Source: Altererythrobacter sp. (GTDB taxonomy: Bacteria > Pseudomonadota > Alphaproteobacteria > Sphingomonadales > Sphingomonadaceae). Taken from it: DNA of 64,000 nucleotides. Location: assembly GCA_023260985.1 (NCBI GenBank), contig JALRKY010000029.1, positions 1 through 64,000 on the forward strand, written 5' to 3'. Of this stretch, positions 12,324-22,625 are shown piece after piece. How positions within the stretch are numbered: position 1 is the stretch's first letter; each line of letters starts with the position of its first letter. Both the position numbers and the translations under genes were made by a program. Under the pieces are notes generated by a model that did not search any database, had not been told where the DNA came from, and worked only from the letters and a program-made list of their open reading frames with translations.

Positions 12324-13097
12324 GCTCGCGCTTGTTGCGTTGCTGCTGGCGCTTGGCATCGCTGCCGGGCTGTGGGCATGGCAGCAGCTTTCCCAACCGG
12401 TCGACCGCAAGCCGCTCGGCGTGATGAGCAGCCTACCCATCTATTGGGCTGAAGGGGCCTGACGATGGTGATCGAGGGCGGAGGACAGGCGCCCTGGGTT
12501 CGGAGCGCGCTTGAGTAACGTTACCAACTGTCGCCGCTCGATACGCTGGCAGCCGCGCCTGACGGGGAGGGCGGGCAGATCGACCCGCTTGCCGGGCTCG
12601 ATCGGCTCCTGATCGCCCAGCCGCGCGGGCTCAGCCCCGCAGACAATGCCGCGCTCGACCAGTGGGTGCGCGGCGGCGGACGGCTGCTTTTCCTGCTCGA
12701 TCCGATGCTGACCGGGCGATACGCTGTGCCGCTTGGCGATCCGAGCCATCCGGTGGCGATGGGACTCATACCGCCGGTCATGGTGCGCTGGGGTCTGGCG
12801 ATGCAGTTCAACGAAGCCCAGTCATTGGAGGTTCGCTGCGAAAGCTATGGCAGCGGTTCCATTCCAGTGCTGCTGGCAGGCGAAATGCTTCTGGCGGATC
12901 CCGATCCGGAGGCAAGCGAAGAGGAACTGGCGGCGCGCGGCGATTGCCGAATCCTGGGCAGCGGGATCGCTGCGCAGTGCGATGTGGGGAAGGGACGAGT
13001 GACCCTCGTTGCCGATGCCGCATTGCTCGAATTTTCGGATCCGCCGGGCAAAGCGCCGGACCAGCTGCTCGAACTGGCCGAATTCGCCATCGATTAG
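12298..13097 (+). pseudogene. Membrane-anchored protein (DUF4350/Gldg-like), disrupted by a frameshift and an in-frame stop
   Basis: N-terminal part ends ...GVMSSLPIYWAEGA* at 12462. The similar-style continuation is in another frame: TMVIEGGGQAPWVRSALE*RYQLSPLDTLAAAPDGEGGQIDPLAGLDRLLIAQPRGLSPADNAALDQWVRGGGRLLFLLDP..., with a TAA at 12516-12518. Confidence 0.75.
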
Positions 13098-13293
13098 AGA
13101 CGGTTGCGCCGCATTCCGGGCGCGACTCATGACAATCGGGGCAATCGCGGGAAGCCTATCGCGCTTGCGACTCGCGAGTCGCGAAATCGACAGAAAAACA
13201 GGGGATTGCACGTAGGACTTGCCGCATCTGAATAAGAGTAGGCTGAAAAATACGAGAAATTATTCAAAGATAAATCAATTATTTACCACTTTA

Positions 13294-13337
13294 TCCCGTA
13301 AATTCCCGTAAAAATCCCTTTCATCCCCATGCTACCC
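13294..13337 (-). promoter_or_regulatory. Candidate MraZ-box-like array upstream of mraZ (10-bp-phased GGG triplets on minus strand)
   Basis: Plus strand TATCCCGTAAATTCCCGTAAAAATCCCTTTCATCCCCATGCTACCC: five CCC cores spaced 9-11 bp. Confidence 0.5.
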
Positions 13338-13398
13338 GCGATATTACCAAGGCCCATCGGACACAGAGTTTCGTTCGGCGCCTCCCTCTCGGAGTGCG

Positions 13399-13426
13399 CA
13401 CCGCCTGCACTCGCGTGCAGGCGGTG
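13399..13426 (+). other. Strong hairpin in dcw leader
   Basis: CACCGCCTGCAC-TCGC-GTGCAGGCGGTG: perfect 12-bp stem, 4-nt loop, about 60 nt before the mraZ start. Confidence 0.65.
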
Positions 13427-13485
13427 GCGGCGAAGCTGTGTCCGTGGGGCAAAGGGGCCTCGGGGAACAGGGCGGAGGGGTACAA

Positions 13486-13983
13486 GTGTCTTTCGGAGGA
13501 TATAGTGGACAGGCTTATTCGCCTTCGGGCGACAAGGGCCGTTTTGTCCTGCCTCCCAGCTTCCGCAAGGCGGTTAAGGAATCGTCTGACGGCCGCATCC
13601 TCTGCCTCGACAAGCACGATCGCTGGAATTGCCTCGTCGGCTTCGGCCTGTCGCGCAATGACGAACTCGAAGCCCAGCTCGATCGCGAGGAAGACCGCGC
13701 GCTGCGGCTCGGTCGCGACTTCGACCGCGACCTTCGCGCCACCCAGCTGTTTGGATTTGCCCAGGTGCCGTTCGATGACAGCGGGCGCTTCATTATGCCC
13801 GAGCACCTGCGAAGCCTTGGCCGTGTGGAAGACGGGCTCTATTTTCAGGGTGCGGGCCGCTTCTTCACGATCTGGAACCCTGTGGAACTCTCGCGCATGG
13901 GCGAGGAATGGGAAGCGGCGCAAGCCGCTTGTGCCAATCTCGTCGCCGAAGCGCAAGCCAAGGGCAAGGGGGGCGGCAAATGA
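13486..13983 (+). CDS. mraZ: Division/cell wall cluster transcriptional repressor MraZ
   Basis: [17 protein letters not shown] and [16 protein letters not shown] AbrB-like repeats; first gene of dcw cluster. GTG start at 13486 inferred. Confidence 0.9.
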   Translation: MSFGGYSGQAYSPSGDKGRFVLPPSFRKAVKESSDGRILCLDKHDRWNCLVGFGLSRNDELEAQLDREEDRALRLGRDFDRDLRATQLFGFAQVPFDDSGRFIMPEHLRSLGRVEDGLYFQGAGRFFTIWNPVELSRMGEEWEAAQAACANLVAEAQAKGKGGGK

Positions 13984-14939
13984 GCCCCGCCGCCCCAGCA
14001 AGCGACGCCCCCCATATCCCCGTTCTTCTCGATGAAGTAATCGCTGCGCTCGACCCGCGGCCCGGCGATGTCATCGTAGATGCCACTTTCGGTGCGGGTG
14101 GATACACCCGCGCGCTGCTTGACCGCGGCGCGACCGTCCATGCCTTCGACCGCGATCCGGATGCGATCGCGCAAGGCTGCGTATGGGCCGAGGCGCGTAC
14201 TACCCCTCCGCGCCTTGTACTCCATCCGCGGCGTTTTTCGGAGATGGTGGCGGCATTGGCTGAAGCTAGCATTGCGCAGGTCGATGGCGTGGCGATGGAT
14301 ATCGGCGTCTCGTCGATGCAGCTTGACCGGCCCGAGCGCGGCTTCGCCTTTTCGGTCGATGGCCCGCTCGACATGCGGATGAGCCAGGAAGGCGAAAGCG
14401 CAGCGGATTTTCTCAATACCGCCGCGGGATCGACCATCGCCGATGTGCTTTACGAATATGGCGAAGAGCGCCAGTCGCGCCGCGTCGCTCGGGCGATCGT
14501 GGCGGCGCGCCCGCTCCAAACTACTGGCGAGCTGGCCCGCGTGGTGCGCAAGGCGCTGGGCTACAAGCCGGGCGACAAGAAGGATCCTGCCACCCGCAGT
14601 TTCCAGGCGATTCGTATCCATCTGAATGGCGAGCTCGACGAGCTTCGCACCGGGCTCAATGCGGCCGAGCACGTTCTCCGCGCTGGCGGGCGGTTAGCGG
14701 TAGTGACCTTCCACAGCCTCGAGGACCGTATCGTCAAACGTTTCCTGCGCGATGCTGCGGGCCGCAACGGCGGTTCGCGCTATTTGCCCGAGAACGATGT
14801 GACGCCGCCGATCTTCACCGAAATTTCCAAGGGCATCCGCCCCTCCGAAGCGGAAATTGTCCGCAATCCTCGAGCCCGTTCCTCAACTTTGCGCCACGCG
14901 GTGCGCAGCGACGTACCGCCGAGAAAGGAGGCCGCTTGA
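13980..14939 (+). CDS. rsmH: 16S rRNA (cytosine(1402)-N(4))-methyltransferase
   Basis: [51 protein letters not shown]-like motif, [16 protein letters not shown]. Confidence 0.96.
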   Translation: MSPAAPASDAPHIPVLLDEVIAALDPRPGDVIVDATFGAGGYTRALLDRGATVHAFDRDPDAIAQGCVWAEARTTPPRLVLHPRRFSEMVAALAEASIAQVDGVAMDIGVSSMQLDRPERGFAFSVDGPLDMRMSQEGESAADFLNTAAGSTIADVLYEYGEERQSRRVARAIVAARPLQTTGELARVVRKALGYKPGDKKDPATRSFQAIRIHLNGELDELRTGLNAAEHVLRAGGRLAVVTFHSLEDRIVKRFLRDAAGRNGGSRYLPENDVTPPIFTEISKGIRPSEAEIVRNPRARSSTLRHAVRSDVPPRKEAA

Positions 14940-15478
14940 TCATGTCCGGATCCCGTTTGCACCAGATCGGCTGGCTGGCTGTTCTCGCGATATGCGGCAG
15001 CCTGTTCCTCGCGCTTAGTTTCCGCGTCCATGCGGTGAAGAGCGAAGTGTTGTTGGCGGAACGCCAGATCATCGCGCTTGAGCGCGAAACGCTGATGCTT
15101 GAAACCGAGTTCGAAGCGCGCGCCAACCAGCGCCAGCTCGCAGAATGGAACGAAGTCGACTTCGGATATCAGGCGCCGCGCGCGGACCAGTTCTTCGAAA
15201 GCGAACTCCAGCTGGCCAGCCTCAGCGCTCCGTTGGGCCCTGCCGCGCCCAGCCCGATCCGGGTGGCGCGTGCCGATACCGCAACCGATGGTGCTGCGCC
15301 TTCCGTTGCCCGGCCGATGGTTTCGCCAGTCTCCGGCCGCCCGGTGACGATGGCCTCTGCCGCCATGCCCAGTGCTACTGCCACGGTGGCGGAAGCCTTT
15401 GGCGAACTGCTGGCCGAAGCCTCACCGGTTCGTAGCGCACAGGCACGCACCTTGCTGAGTGCCGAGGCGGCTGAATGA
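14936..15478 (+). CDS. ftsL: Cell division protein FtsL-like
   Basis: Small bitopic protein between rsmH and ftsI; N-terminal TM then coiled-coil [30 protein letters not shown]. Confidence 0.78.
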   Translation: MIMSGSRLHQIGWLAVLAICGSLFLALSFRVHAVKSEVLLAERQIIALERETLMLETEFEARANQRQLAEWNEVDFGYQAPRADQFFESELQLASLSAPLGPAAPSPIRVARADTATDGAAPSVARPMVSPVSGRPVTMASAAMPSATATVAEAFGELLAEASPVRSAQARTLLSAEAAE

Positions 15479-17229
15479 ACACACTAACGGCCAACGCGGC
15501 CATATCCTCGGGCAGAGTCGAACTGGTAGCATTCCGGCGCGAATCCCTCGTGCTGGCACGCTGGCGGGTACTGTGGATCGCGCTGGTCTTTGCAGCGGTC
15601 GCTGCAGCGGCGCTGCTGCGGATCGCCTATCTCGGGCTGGCCGATCACGGCACCACGCGCACTTCGCTTGAGGAAGCGCTTTTGCCGCCTCGCGGCGAAA
15701 TAACCGATCGCAACGGCGTGCCGCTTGCGCGCGCTTTTCCAGCCTATGCGCTGTGGTACAATCCCAAGGCGCTGGGCGAAAGCGGCTCGTCCCTGGTCAA
15801 GTCGCCGCAGGAAGTTGCCGCGCGCCTTGCCGCAATCTTCCCCGAGCTCGACGAGATCGACGTTGCCGAGCGGCTCGCGGTGGGCAAGGCGGGCTACCTG
15901 CGCCGCCGCGTCCTGCCTGAGGACGCGAACAAGGTGCAGGCCATCGGCGAACTGGCGCTGGAAATGCCGCGCGAGAACGACAGGCACTATCCGCAAGGCA
16001 TGCTCGCCGCGCATATCCTCGGCCATGTCACGTCTGACGGCGAGGGCAAGATCGGCATGGAGCAGGTGCTCAACGAGCGGCTGTCCAATCCGGCGACCCG
16101 CAGCACTCCCACACCGCTTTCGATCGACATCCGCGTGCAGGGCGCGCTTGAGGACGAATTGCGCCGCGGCATGCTGGCTGTCAACGCAATGGGTGCGGCA
16201 GGGATCGTGCTGGATGTCGACACGGGTGAAGTGCTTGCGCTCGCTTCGCTGCCGGAATTCGACCCCAATGCGGTGCGGAGCGAGGACCTGATCCTGAGCG
16301 ATGAAGCCCACAAGCGCGGTGAAACGCCACGGGCATTCAACCGCGTAACCAACCAAGTCTATGAGTTGGGTTCCACCTTCAAGCCCTTGACCATGGCGGC
16401 GGCGATCGATGCGGGTGTGGTGAGCGACTTCGGCAAGCAGTGGAACGCCATGCCCGTCAAGGTCGGTCGATTCACGATCAAGGACCTCCACCCGCTGGGC
16501 GCTTCGCTCAACGTACCGCAGGCGCTGATCCACTCATCCAATACTGTCACTGCCAGGGTTGCCGACGAGCTTGGACCTGAGCGCTTGCGCCGCACGATGA
16601 TGGATTTGGGCATGAACGAGCGGCCCTATATCGAGCTTCCCGCGCGCGGTTTCCCGCTGTGGCCGGGCAAGGATTGGGCACGGTTGACCAATATGACTGT
16701 CAGTTATGGCCATGGCATCGCGGTTACCCCGCTACACTTGGCCAGCGCCTATGCCGCCATGGTCAATGGCGGGATCTGGCGCCCCACCACTGTGCACAAG
16801 CTGGCGGCGCATGAGGTTCCGCGCGGCCGCCGGGTGTTCAAGGCATCGACCTCGTCGCGCATGCGACAGTTGCTGCGCATGATCACGCTTTACGGAACCG
16901 GCCGCAAGGCTGACGCGCCGGGCTTCCGCGTGGGCGGCAAGACCGGATCGGCAGAAAAGCCGGGAGCTGGCGGCTACAATCGCTCATCGCTGGTTTCCAC
17001 CTTTGCCGCTGTCTTCCCGATGGACCGCCCGCGCTATGTCGTGGTGGCGATGCTTGACGAACCGCGCGGCACGATCGCCAGCTCGTTCCAGCGCACCGCA
17101 GGCTACACGGCCGCTCCGATCGTGGGCAAACTCGTGCCGCGGATCGGACCCCTTCTGGGTGTGCGCCCCGATACCAGCCGCGACGTTGATCTGACCGATC
17201 TCCAGGCGCTCGTGCCGGAGAAGGAATAA
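15475..17229 (+). CDS. ftsI: Peptidoglycan D,D-transpeptidase (PBP2/FtsI)
   Basis: YELGSTFKPLTMAAAID (SxxK), SSNTVTARVA (SxN), VGGKTGSAEKPGAG (KTG). Confidence 0.95.
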   Translation: MNTLTANAAISSGRVELVAFRRESLVLARWRVLWIALVFAAVAAAALLRIAYLGLADHGTTRTSLEEALLPPRGEITDRNGVPLARAFPAYALWYNPKALGESGSSLVKSPQEVAARLAAIFPELDEIDVAERLAVGKAGYLRRRVLPEDANKVQAIGELALEMPRENDRHYPQGMLAAHILGHVTSDGEGKIGMEQVLNERLSNPATRSTPTPLSIDIRVQGALEDELRRGMLAVNAMGAAGIVLDVDTGEVLALASLPEFDPNAVRSEDLILSDEAHKRGETPRAFNRVTNQVYELGSTFKPLTMAAAIDAGVVSDFGKQWNAMPVKVGRFTIKDLHPLGASLNVPQALIHSSNTVTARVADELGPERLRRTMMDLGMNERPYIELPARGFPLWPGKDWARLTNMTVSYGHGIAVTPLHLASAYAAMVNGGIWRPTTVHKLAAHEVPRGRRVFKASTSSRMRQLLRMITLYGTGRKADAPGFRVGGKTGSAEKPGAGGYNRSSLVSTFAAVFPMDRPRYVVVAMLDEPRGTIASSFQRTAGYTAAPIVGKLVPRIGPLLGVRPDTSRDVDLTDLQALVPEKE

Positions 17230-18701
17230 TGAAGCTTGCGAGTTTGGCGGCAACTTCGGGAATTGCTCTCGCCGAAGCAGGTGATGCCGAAGTGACCGGC
17301 TTCGCGATCGATCATCGCAAGGTTGCGCCGGGCACTGTGTTCGGTGCCTTTCGCGGGGCGCGGGTGAACGGAGAGGACTTTACCCCGGCGGCGGTCGAGG
17401 CCGGGGCGGTGGCGGTGGTCGCACGACCTGAAGCCCCGGTTAAAGGCGCGGTCCATATTGCCGATGCCGAACCGCGCCGAGCCTTTGCGCGGCTGGCGGC
17501 AGCTTTTTTCACCCCGGTGCCGCGAGTGATCGTAGCGGTAACCGGCACCAATGGCAAAACCTCGATCGTCGAGATGACCCGCCAGCTGTGGCGCATGGGC
17601 GGCGAACACTCGGCCAGCATCGGTACCCTGGGGGTGACGACGTCTGACGAGAGCATTTCGACTGGCTTCACCACGCCGGATATCGTCACCTTCCTTAGCA
17701 ATATGAGCGGGTTGGCATGCGAAGGCGTGACCCATGTCGCTTATGAGGCTTCGAGCCATGGGCTCGATCAGTTCCGCAACGAAGGGGTGCCGGTTGCTGC
17801 GGGCGCCTTCACCAATTTCACCCGTGATCACCTCGACTACCATGGTACGATGGAGGCCTATTTCGCTGCGAAGATGCGGCTTTTCGATGAGGTGCTACAG
17901 CCCGGGTCCGCTGCGGTAATCTGGCATGGCGAGGACGATAGCGAGTGGACTCGCCGGGCCATCGAGCATGCGCATAAAAGGTCGCTGCACGTGCTCACGG
18001 TGGGCGAGCAGGGCGAATTTATCCGCCTCCTCGCCCGTACGCCGACCCAGCTCGGCCAGACGCTGGATATCGAACACGAAGGTGCGCGGCACAACATCAA
18101 TCTGCCGCTGATCGGTGCCTACCAGGTGGCCAACGCGCTGGTCTCTTGCGGACTGGCGATTGCGACCGGCAGTCCCGCTGGCCAGGTTCTGGATTCAGCG
18201 AACCGTTTGCAGCCGGTGCGCGGACGGTTGGAGCGGGCGGCGATAACCGCCAAAGGCGCGCCGATCTATGTCGACTATGCACATACGCCCGATGCGATGG
18301 AGGCCGCTATTGCGGCGTTGCGCCCCCACGTCGAAGGCCGATTGATCACTGTATTCGGTGCGGGCGGCGACCGCGACAAGGGCAAGCGTGCGCCGATGGG
18401 TGCAGCGGCCGCTGCCGGTAGCGACGTGGTGATCGTGACCGACGACAACCCGCGCGGCGAAGAACCCTCGTCGATCCGGGCATCCGTTCTTGCGGAAGCG
18501 CCCGATGCCATCGAGATTGGCGACCGGCGTACCGCGATCGCTGAAGCGATCCGCATGGCAGGCGCGCAGGACATTGTGCTGGTGGCAGGCAAAGGTCACG
18601 AGCAGGGACAGATAATCGGGTCAGGAGAGTCTATGCGGATATTGCCGTTCGACGACGTGCAGGTGGCGCGCGAGTGCGCCGGGGTGGAGGTGACGCAATG
18701 A
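17229..18701 (+). CDS. murE: UDP-MurNAc-tripeptide synthetase (MurE)
   Basis: GTNGKTSIVEMTRQLW, YEASSHGLDQFR, VTDDNPRGEEPSSIRASVL. Confidence 0.95.
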   Translation: MKLASLAATSGIALAEAGDAEVTGFAIDHRKVAPGTVFGAFRGARVNGEDFTPAAVEAGAVAVVARPEAPVKGAVHIADAEPRRAFARLAAAFFTPVPRVIVAVTGTNGKTSIVEMTRQLWRMGGEHSASIGTLGVTTSDESISTGFTTPDIVTFLSNMSGLACEGVTHVAYEASSHGLDQFRNEGVPVAAGAFTNFTRDHLDYHGTMEAYFAAKMRLFDEVLQPGSAAVIWHGEDDSEWTRRAIEHAHKRSLHVLTVGEQGEFIRLLARTPTQLGQTLDIEHEGARHNINLPLIGAYQVANALVSCGLAIATGSPAGQVLDSANRLQPVRGRLERAAITAKGAPIYVDYAHTPDAMEAAIAALRPHVEGRLITVFGAGGDRDKGKRAPMGAAAAAGSDVVIVTDDNPRGEEPSSIRASVLAEAPDAIEIGDRRTAIAEAIRMAGAQDIVLVAGKGHEQGQIIGSGESMRILPFDDVQVARECAGVEVTQ

Positions 18702-20164
18702 ACGCTATGAGGGCATTGCGCGCATGGCCCGGCGACCAGCGCGATGCGCTGCCCCTAGCGCTGTGGAGCTCGGAAGAGATTGCCACGGCCACTGGAGGTG
18801 TCGCCAGCCATGATTTCCTGGCTTCCGGCGTCGAAATGGATTCGCGCGACGTACGCCGTGGCGACCTGTTCGTCGCACTCAGCGGCGAAGCAATGGACGG
18901 CCATCGCTTCCTGCCGCAGGCCTTCGCCAATGGCGCGGTGGCTGCGATCGTGGATCGTCCGGTCGAATACCCGCATGTTCTCGTGAAGGATACCGCCGCC
19001 GCACTCCATGCGATCGCCGCCGCTGCCCGCGAGCGCGCACATGCGGTGCGCATCGGCGTGACCGGATCGGTCGGTAAGACCGGGGTCAAGGAAGCGATCT
19101 TCCTCGCGCTCGACCGCGCCAGCCGCGGCGCCGCGCACCGCAGCGTGCGCAGCTACAACAACCATGTGGGCGTGCCGCTCACACTTGCGCGGATGCCTGC
19201 GCGCAGCCGCTTCGGCGTATTCGAGATGGGCATGAACCATGCAGGTGAAATGCGCGTTCTCAGTGCGCATGTGCGCCCCCACGTCGCGCTGATCACCACC
19301 ATTGCCCCGGCGCATATCGAGAACCTCGGAAGCATGGAGGCGATCGCCGCTGCCAAGGCCGAGATCTTTGAATCGTTGATGCCCGGCGGCACTGCGGTGA
19401 TCCCGGCTGATAGCCCCTGGGCCGCGCAGTTGTGCGAAGCGGCAAAGAAATATGCAGCGAAGGTCCTGACCTTCGGCAGTTCACCCGACGCCAATGTGCG
19501 CCTGCTCGATGCCATCCCCAGCGTCAATGGCGGATCGCTGGTAACGGCCGATCTGGGCGACACACGGCTTTGCTATTCGGTGGCCGAGCCGGGCGAGCAT
19601 TGGATCGCCAATTCGCTCGGCGTCATGGCGGCAGTACAGGCGGCGGACGGCGATCTTGGCGCCGCGGGGCTTGCCTTGGCCGAAATGGGCGGGCTGAAAG
19701 GTCGCGGCGCGCGCCATCAGCTGGCGGTGCCGGGAGGCAAGGCGCTGCTGATCGACGAGAGCTACAACGCCAACCCGGCTTCGATGCGCGCGACCTTGCG
19801 CCAGTTGGGGCAGACTCCGGCCACGAGGCGGATCGCCGTACTCGGCAGCATGAGGGAATTGGGAGACTTCGGGCCAAATTTCCATGCCCAGCTGGCAAAG
19901 CCGCTCGCGGAGGCCAAAGTCGACTACGCGATTCTGGTGGGCGACGAGATGCACGCGCTGGCGCGGGAATTGGGGAAAGCCGGTGCAGTATCGCTTGGCA
20001 TAACCGCCGGCTTCGCCCATTGCGCTAACCCAGCCGAAGCGATCGCGGCGCTCAAGGAATTCGGCATCACTGCTGGTGATGCGATTTTGGTAAAGGGCTC
20101 CAACTCGGTCGGACTCGGCGCGCTGGTGTCACACTTCACGGGTCTTTCCGCAGCCGGGACCTAG
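18698..20164 (+). CDS. murF: UDP-MurNAc-tripeptide--D-alanyl-D-alanine ligase (MurF)
   Basis: VTGSVGKTGVKEAIF, GMNHAGEMRVLSAHVRPHVALITTIAPAHIENLGSMEAIAAAKAEIF, DESYNANPASM. Confidence 0.95.
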   Translation: MNAMRALRAWPGDQRDALPLALWSSEEIATATGGVASHDFLASGVEMDSRDVRRGDLFVALSGEAMDGHRFLPQAFANGAVAAIVDRPVEYPHVLVKDTAAALHAIAAAARERAHAVRIGVTGSVGKTGVKEAIFLALDRASRGAAHRSVRSYNNHVGVPLTLARMPARSRFGVFEMGMNHAGEMRVLSAHVRPHVALITTIAPAHIENLGSMEAIAAAKAEIFESLMPGGTAVIPADSPWAAQLCEAAKKYAAKVLTFGSSPDANVRLLDAIPSVNGGSLVTADLGDTRLCYSVAEPGEHWIANSLGVMAAVQAADGDLGAAGLALAEMGGLKGRGARHQLAVPGGKALLIDESYNANPASMRATLRQLGQTPATRRIAVLGSMRELGDFGPNFHAQLAKPLAEAKVDYAILVGDEMHALARELGKAGAVSLGITAGFAHCANPAEAIAALKEFGITAGDAILVKGSNSVGLGALVSHFTGLSAAGT

Positions 20165-20173
20165 GATTATCGC

Positions 20174-21244
20174 ATGCTCTACCTGATCGCCGAATGGCTG
20201 GGTTTCGAAGGCGTTTTCAACCTCATACGCTACCAGACCTTTCGTGTCGGAGCCACGCTGATTACAGCCCTGTTCATCGGCCTGCTGATCGGCCCGCGCT
20301 TCATCAACTTGCTACGCGTACGTCAGGGCAAGGGCCAGCCTATCCGTGAGGACGGGCCCCAATCGCACCTCGCCAAGCGCGGTACGCCGACGATGGGCGG
20401 ATTGATGATTCTGGTTTCGCTCACGCTTTCGCTGCTTTTGTGGATGGACTTGGACAATCCGCTTGTATGGGCATGTTTTGCGGTGACTATCGGCTTTGGG
20501 ATGATCGGTTTCTTAGACGATTACGACAAGGTCTCTAAATCGAGCCATCGCGGTGTGTCTGGGCGGGTGCGCCTGTTGCTCGAATTCGTGGTTGCCGGCA
20601 TTGCTTCGTGGCTCATCGTGAGCCAGGTCAGCACCAATCTCTACGTGCCCTTCCTCAGCGGGGTGTCGATCCCGCTCGGGCCGTTTTATTTCCTCTTCGC
20701 GGCGACGATCATCGTCGGATTCGGCAATGCTGTAAATTTGACCGATGGGCTTGACGGCCTCGCGATCATGCCGGTGATCATCGCGGCGGGCACTTTCGCG
20801 ATCATCGCCTATCTCGTGGGCCGGGTCGACTTCTCAGCCTATCTCGGCATTCCGCACGTTCCGGGCGCGGGCGAACTCGCAATTTTCTGTGCGGCGATCA
20901 TGGGCGCGGGGCTCGCCTTCCTGTGGTTCAATGCGCCGCCGGCAGCAGTTTTCATGGGCGATACGGGCAGTCTTGCGCTTGGCGGCGCTCTGGGCGCGAT
21001 TGCCGTGGCAAGCCATCACGAAATCGTCCTGCTGATCGTGGGCGGGTTGTTCGTGGTCGAAACCGCCAGCGTGATCATCCAGGTGTTCTGGTTCAAGCGC
21101 ACCGGCAAGCGCGTGTTCCGCATGGCGCCGATCCACCACCATTTCGAGCAGCTTGGCTGGAACGAAAGCAAGGTCGTGATCCGGTTCTGGATCATCGCGA
21201 TCGTGCTGGCGATGGCGGGCCTGGCAACGCTGAAGCTGAGGTGA
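20174..21244 (+). CDS. mraY: Phospho-N-acetylmuramoyl-pentapeptide-transferase
   Basis: [65 protein letters not shown]. Confidence 0.97.
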   Translation: MLYLIAEWLGFEGVFNLIRYQTFRVGATLITALFIGLLIGPRFINLLRVRQGKGQPIREDGPQSHLAKRGTPTMGGLMILVSLTLSLLLWMDLDNPLVWACFAVTIGFGMIGFLDDYDKVSKSSHRGVSGRVRLLLEFVVAGIASWLIVSQVSTNLYVPFLSGVSIPLGPFYFLFAATIIVGFGNAVNLTDGLDGLAIMPVIIAAGTFAIIAYLVGRVDFSAYLGIPHVPGAGELAIFCAAIMGAGLAFLWFNAPPAAVFMGDTGSLALGGALGAIAVASHHEIVLLIVGGLFVVETASVIIQVFWFKRTGKRVFRMAPIHHHFEQLGWNESKVVIRFWIIAIVLAMAGLATLKLR

Positions 21245-21251
21245 CGCGAAG

Positions 21252-22625
21252 GTGATCACCTCTTCCGCCTTCCACGGAAAGAAATACGCAGTGTTGGGAC
21301 TCGCGCGTTCGGGCGCTGCGACGGTCGAAGCCTTGCTGGCGAGCGGGGCGCAGGTGCTGGCATGGGACCGGCAGGACAATGCGCGCGCGCCGTTCGAGGG
21401 GCGCTGCGAACTGGCCGATCCGATCGAAGCGGACCTTACCGGCTTCGCCGGGGTGGTGGTGTCGCCCGGCGTGCCGCTCAATACTCATCCTATTGCCGGC
21501 CACGCCGCAAGGTTCGGCGTGCCGTTGATCAGCGACATCGAGCTGTTTGCGCAGGCGCGAAGTGGGCTGCCGCCGCACAAAGTAGTGGGCATCACCGGCA
21601 CCAATGGCAAATCGACCACGACCGCGCTGGTGCATCACTTGCTTGAAACGGCGGGTGTCCCGTCGCGAATGGGCGGGAACATCGGCCTGCCGATCCTGGC
21701 GCAAGATCCGCTGCCTGAAGGCGGTGTCTATGTGCTCGAACTGTCGAGCTACCAGATAGATTCGACCTTCAGTCTTGCCAGCGATGTCGCGGCGTTGAGC
21801 AACATCACACCGGACCACCTCGATCGCTACGAGGGTTTCGAGGCTTATGCCGCTTCAAAGGCCAGGCTGTTTTCCATGCAGCGGCCTGAACAACTCGCTG
21901 TGTTCGGCTGTGCAGACGAGCCCACATCGGCGATCCACGCCCGCGAAGCTGCGCGGCGGGAAGCGGGGCGCGCTGTATGTGCGGACCGGTCTGCGCTGGC
22001 GCCGCTCCAGCCCGCTTTGCCGGGACTTGCAGGCCCGCACAATCTAGAAAATGCCGCGCTTGCGGTGGCGATGGTCGAGGAACTTGGCGTCGCCCGTGCG
22101 CAATGGCAGGAAAGCCTCGCTAGTTTTCACGGGTTGCCGCACCGAATGGAGATGGTGGGCCTGCACGCCGACGTGCTGTTCATCAACGACAGCAAGGCCA
22201 CCAATCCCGACAGCACTGCCCCTGCGCTGGCGGCCTATCCACCCGATCCCGCGATCAACAATGGCGCGCCGCGCATCCACTGGATCGTCGGCGGGCTGCC
22301 CAAGGAGGATGGGCTCGGACCTTGTGAGCAGCACCTCGGCAATATCGCCGCCGCTTATGCGATCGGCGAGGCTGGGCCGCGCTTTGCCGAGCTGCTTGCT
22401 CCGCATGTCCATGTCGAGCGTGCCGAGATGATGTGCGAGGCTGTGACGCGCGCGTTTGCGCGCGCGCGGCCAAGCGAAGTCATACTGCTTTCGCCCGCCT
22501 GCGCCAGTTTCGACCAGTTCCGCGACTATGAAGCGCGCGGTGCGTATTTTCGTCAGTTGGTGGCCGCGCTCACCGGAACGGGCGAGGAGGTCACGGAACC
22601 GCTCGCCAGGGGAGAAACCGCATGA
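21252..22625 (+). CDS. murD: UDP-N-acetylmuramoylalanine--D-glutamate ligase
   Basis: GITGTNGKSTTTALVHHLL, LELSSYQID, NDSKATNPDSTAPAL. Confidence 0.95.
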   Translation: MITSSAFHGKKYAVLGLARSGAATVEALLASGAQVLAWDRQDNARAPFEGRCELADPIEADLTGFAGVVVSPGVPLNTHPIAGHAARFGVPLISDIELFAQARSGLPPHKVVGITGTNGKSTTTALVHHLLETAGVPSRMGGNIGLPILAQDPLPEGGVYVLELSSYQIDSTFSLASDVAALSNITPDHLDRYEGFEAYAASKARLFSMQRPEQLAVFGCADEPTSAIHAREAARREAGRAVCADRSALAPLQPALPGLAGPHNLENAALAVAMVEELGVARAQWQESLASFHGLPHRMEMVGLHADVLFINDSKATNPDSTAPALAAYPPDPAINNGAPRIHWIVGGLPKEDGLGPCEQHLGNIAAAYAIGEAGPRFAELLAPHVHVERAEMMCEAVTRAFARARPSEVILLSPACASFDQFRDYEARGAYFRQLVAALTGTGEEVTEPLARGETA

